This document shows, piece by piece, positions 6,291-7,469 of a DNA stretch of 7,469 nucleotides. The notes below the pieces were generated by a model that was given only the letters and a program-made list of their open reading frames with translations, was not told the DNA's origin and did not search any database. Position numbers and translations under genes: made by a program. Where the stretch lies: contig CAJLGN010000057.1 in assembly GCA_905206195.1 (NCBI GenBank), positions 1 through 7,469 of the forward strand, written 5' to 3'. This DNA comes from an uncultured Roseburia sp. Its GTDB lineage: Bacteria > Bacillota > Clostridia > Lachnospirales > Lachnospiraceae. Every line of letters begins with the position of its first letter. Positions within the stretch are counted from its first letter, which is position 1.

Positions 6291-6626
6291 CTATCTCGCG
6301 ATTCCATGTATCAACCGCTTTTCCTGGACGCCAAGCAACGGTATCTCGTAGCGGTATGTCAGACTCACTCTGGCAATGCGGCTGTCATGATCCGCGTCGT
6401 ACAAACTGGGCGATACATCCAAAATATACCCATGTAACGCTGCCTGCTCCCTGCACCCCTCAATGACATTCGGATTAAAATTGCTATTTTCAATCTCAGC
6501 AATCACATCTTCCTGATATTTCTTGGCCGCAGCTACATCTGCACTTGCGCCCAACAATCCGATGCACAGAAGAAGGTTTATCACCAAAATTAGCAATATC
6601 GAAAACGCCTCTATGATATGTCTCAC
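6291..6626 (-). CDS. TadE/pseudopilin-like membrane protein
   Basis: This 111-aa protein begins MRHIIEAFSILLILV. A hydrophobic helix covers about 8-27, followed by a small-residue turn (GASADVAAA) and a helical soluble part (36-66). The beta-rich end reads ARVSLTYRYEIPLLG at 85-99, then an IHGIAR tail. A short N-terminal helix followed by a beta strand reading YRYEIPLLG is typical of small TadE-like pseudopilins in Clostridia Tad loci, to my recollection. The start is GTG at 6626, immediately after the TGA of the TadC-like gene, with AGGAGGGG 5 bases upstream inside that gene's end; translational coupling is likely. The N-terminus fits the motif shared with the next three proteins. The exact family was not confirmed. 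Confidence 0.75.
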   Translation of the reverse strand: MRHIIEAFSILLILVINLLLCIGLLGASADVAAAKKYQEDVIAEIENSNFNPNVIEGCREQAALHGYILDVSPSLYDADHDSRIARVSLTYRYEIPLLGVQEKRLIHGIAR

Positions 6627-7469
6627 TCACACCCCTCCTACACTTCCCAATATCTGCATCATGACGGCCATCCCGACGGTGAGATCCGCCAACAATTTTC
6701 CTGTCGCTGCCACAACCGGGTAGGAAAATATCAGCTTCATTCGAAAGGCAATATTCTCGTTTTGTATCTCATCTGCCATATCCTGCATCTGCTCCACCCG
6801 CTCCAACAGATGGCTCATCTGCGCACCGACATTGCCCGTTCCACTCTCAGAAAGAGCGTGCAGCATCCGCATACAACTTGTCATCTCCGGCAGATCAAAT
6901 GCACCGCAGAATGCCGTGTAGGATTGCAGACTTCCCGGCGACCTCCCGAGGCGCTCCTCCAGCATCCCAAGTTCCCGCTTAAGGACTGCCGGAGCCTCAG
7001 AAATCGACTTCGCAAGCGCCACCTGCACATTATTATTCTGCAAAAGCAACGCCATGCCCAAGAGCCACTCGGGCAGCGCGAGATACAGCGCTCTTGTCAC
7101 ATCTTTTTTCGCAAGTTGATACCCCGCCTTGTGCTGAAGCAGAAAAAATACCGCCGCGGCGAGACCTGCAATTCCCACAATACGCTTTTCCGCTGCCAGA
7201 AACAGGATCGCGATCAAAAATAACCCACCGGCGATGCGCGCACTCTTCCGCTTCACTTTTCCCTCTCCATAATGCACCACTGCATCATAACTTCTTAAAA
7301 TATACTCCGGCTCATACAAACCCTCCTCGCGAAGCCAATCATCTGTGAGTTTTCTCTCACTCTTCACAAAAATATGAAGCAGGATAAAGTGAAGCCCAAC
7401 AGAGCTGATTTGTATCGTTGGGAGCACAAAGATATCCACCTCTCCTGCTGCCCCAAACATCGTCCGCAT
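6627..7469 (-). CDS. TadC-like type II/IV secretion system F-family membrane protein (5' end may be outside window)
   Basis: The open frame runs to the window edge. The first codon seen is ATG at 7469, so it may be the start or an internal Met; 280 residues are visible, close to the usual TadC length. Membrane segments lie at about 12-34, 78-92, 97-112 and near the C-terminus (about 250-276). Between the last two is a helical cytoplasmic T2SF domain, about 125-245, with ALPEWLLGMALLLQ, then SEAPAVLKRELG and MRMLHALSESGTGN. F-family proteins form the inner-membrane platform that links the cytoplasmic ATPase to pilus or pseudopilus assembly; TadB and TadC do this in Tad systems. Its position directly before several small membrane proteins supports TadC. 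The ATPase and TadB would be expected upstream, outside the window. Confidence 0.85.
   Translation of the reverse strand: MRTMFGAAGEVDIFVLPTIQISSVGLHFILLHIFVKSERKLTDDWLREEGLYEPEYILRSYDAVVHYGEGKVKRKSARIAGGLFLIAILFLAAEKRIVGIAGLAAAVFFLLQHKAGYQLAKKDVTRALYLALPEWLLGMALLLQNNNVQVALAKSISEAPAVLKRELGMLEERLGRSPGSLQSYTAFCGAFDLPEMTSCMRMLHALSESGTGNVGAQMSHLLERVEQMQDMADEIQNENIAFRMKLIFSYPVVAATGKLLADLTVGMAVMMQILGSVGGV

Overview
The window looks like chromosomal DNA of a low-to-middle GC anaerobic Firmicute, most likely a Lachnospiraceae-type Clostridium relative. The reasons are the IMP dehydrogenase C-terminus, the CNNM/CorC-type membrane protein, the purine-rich ribosome binding sites with frequent TTG/GTG starts, and a Clostridia-style Tad-like pilus locus. 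This is an inference from protein style; no database was searched.

Layout. Positions 1-411 (+) hold the 3' end of guaB (IMP dehydrogenase). A consensus-like sigma-A promoter overlaps its stop codon, followed by a hairpin. Positions 532-1818 (+) hold a complete CNNM/CorC-HlyC membrane protein, closed by a stem-loop terminator near 1856-1898. Everything from 7469 down to 1951 lies on the minus strand, convergent with the first two genes. It reads as the 3' end of a Tad/Flp-like pilus or secretion operon: a TadC-like inner-membrane platform protein (cut by the window edge), a 111-aa pseudopilin-like protein, two tiny membrane proteins of 39 and 48 aa, a 159-aa membrane-anchored Ig-like protein, a 201-aa membrane-anchored protein ending in a Listeria-Bacteroides (Flg_new type) repeat, and a 911-aa secreted multidomain protein.

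How the genes may work together. The TadC-like protein would be part of the membrane motor platform. The four short genes after it share an N-terminal signature, roughly M-x-x-[IV]-[IMV]-x-x-[YF]-[GS]-x-x-L-[LI], directly in front of or inside a membrane helix. They look like a family of leaderless pseudopilin-like subunits, two of them very small. The last three proteins share extracellular modules: an Ig-like domain in the 159-aa and 911-aa proteins, and a Flg_new-type repeat in the 201-aa and 911-aa proteins. A reasonable hypothesis is that the 911-aa protein, which has a signal peptide but no sortase motif or C-terminal anchor, is the surface adhesin or cargo of this apparatus, held by the shorter membrane-anchored proteins. 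No mobile element, CRISPR array, tRNA or rRNA was seen.
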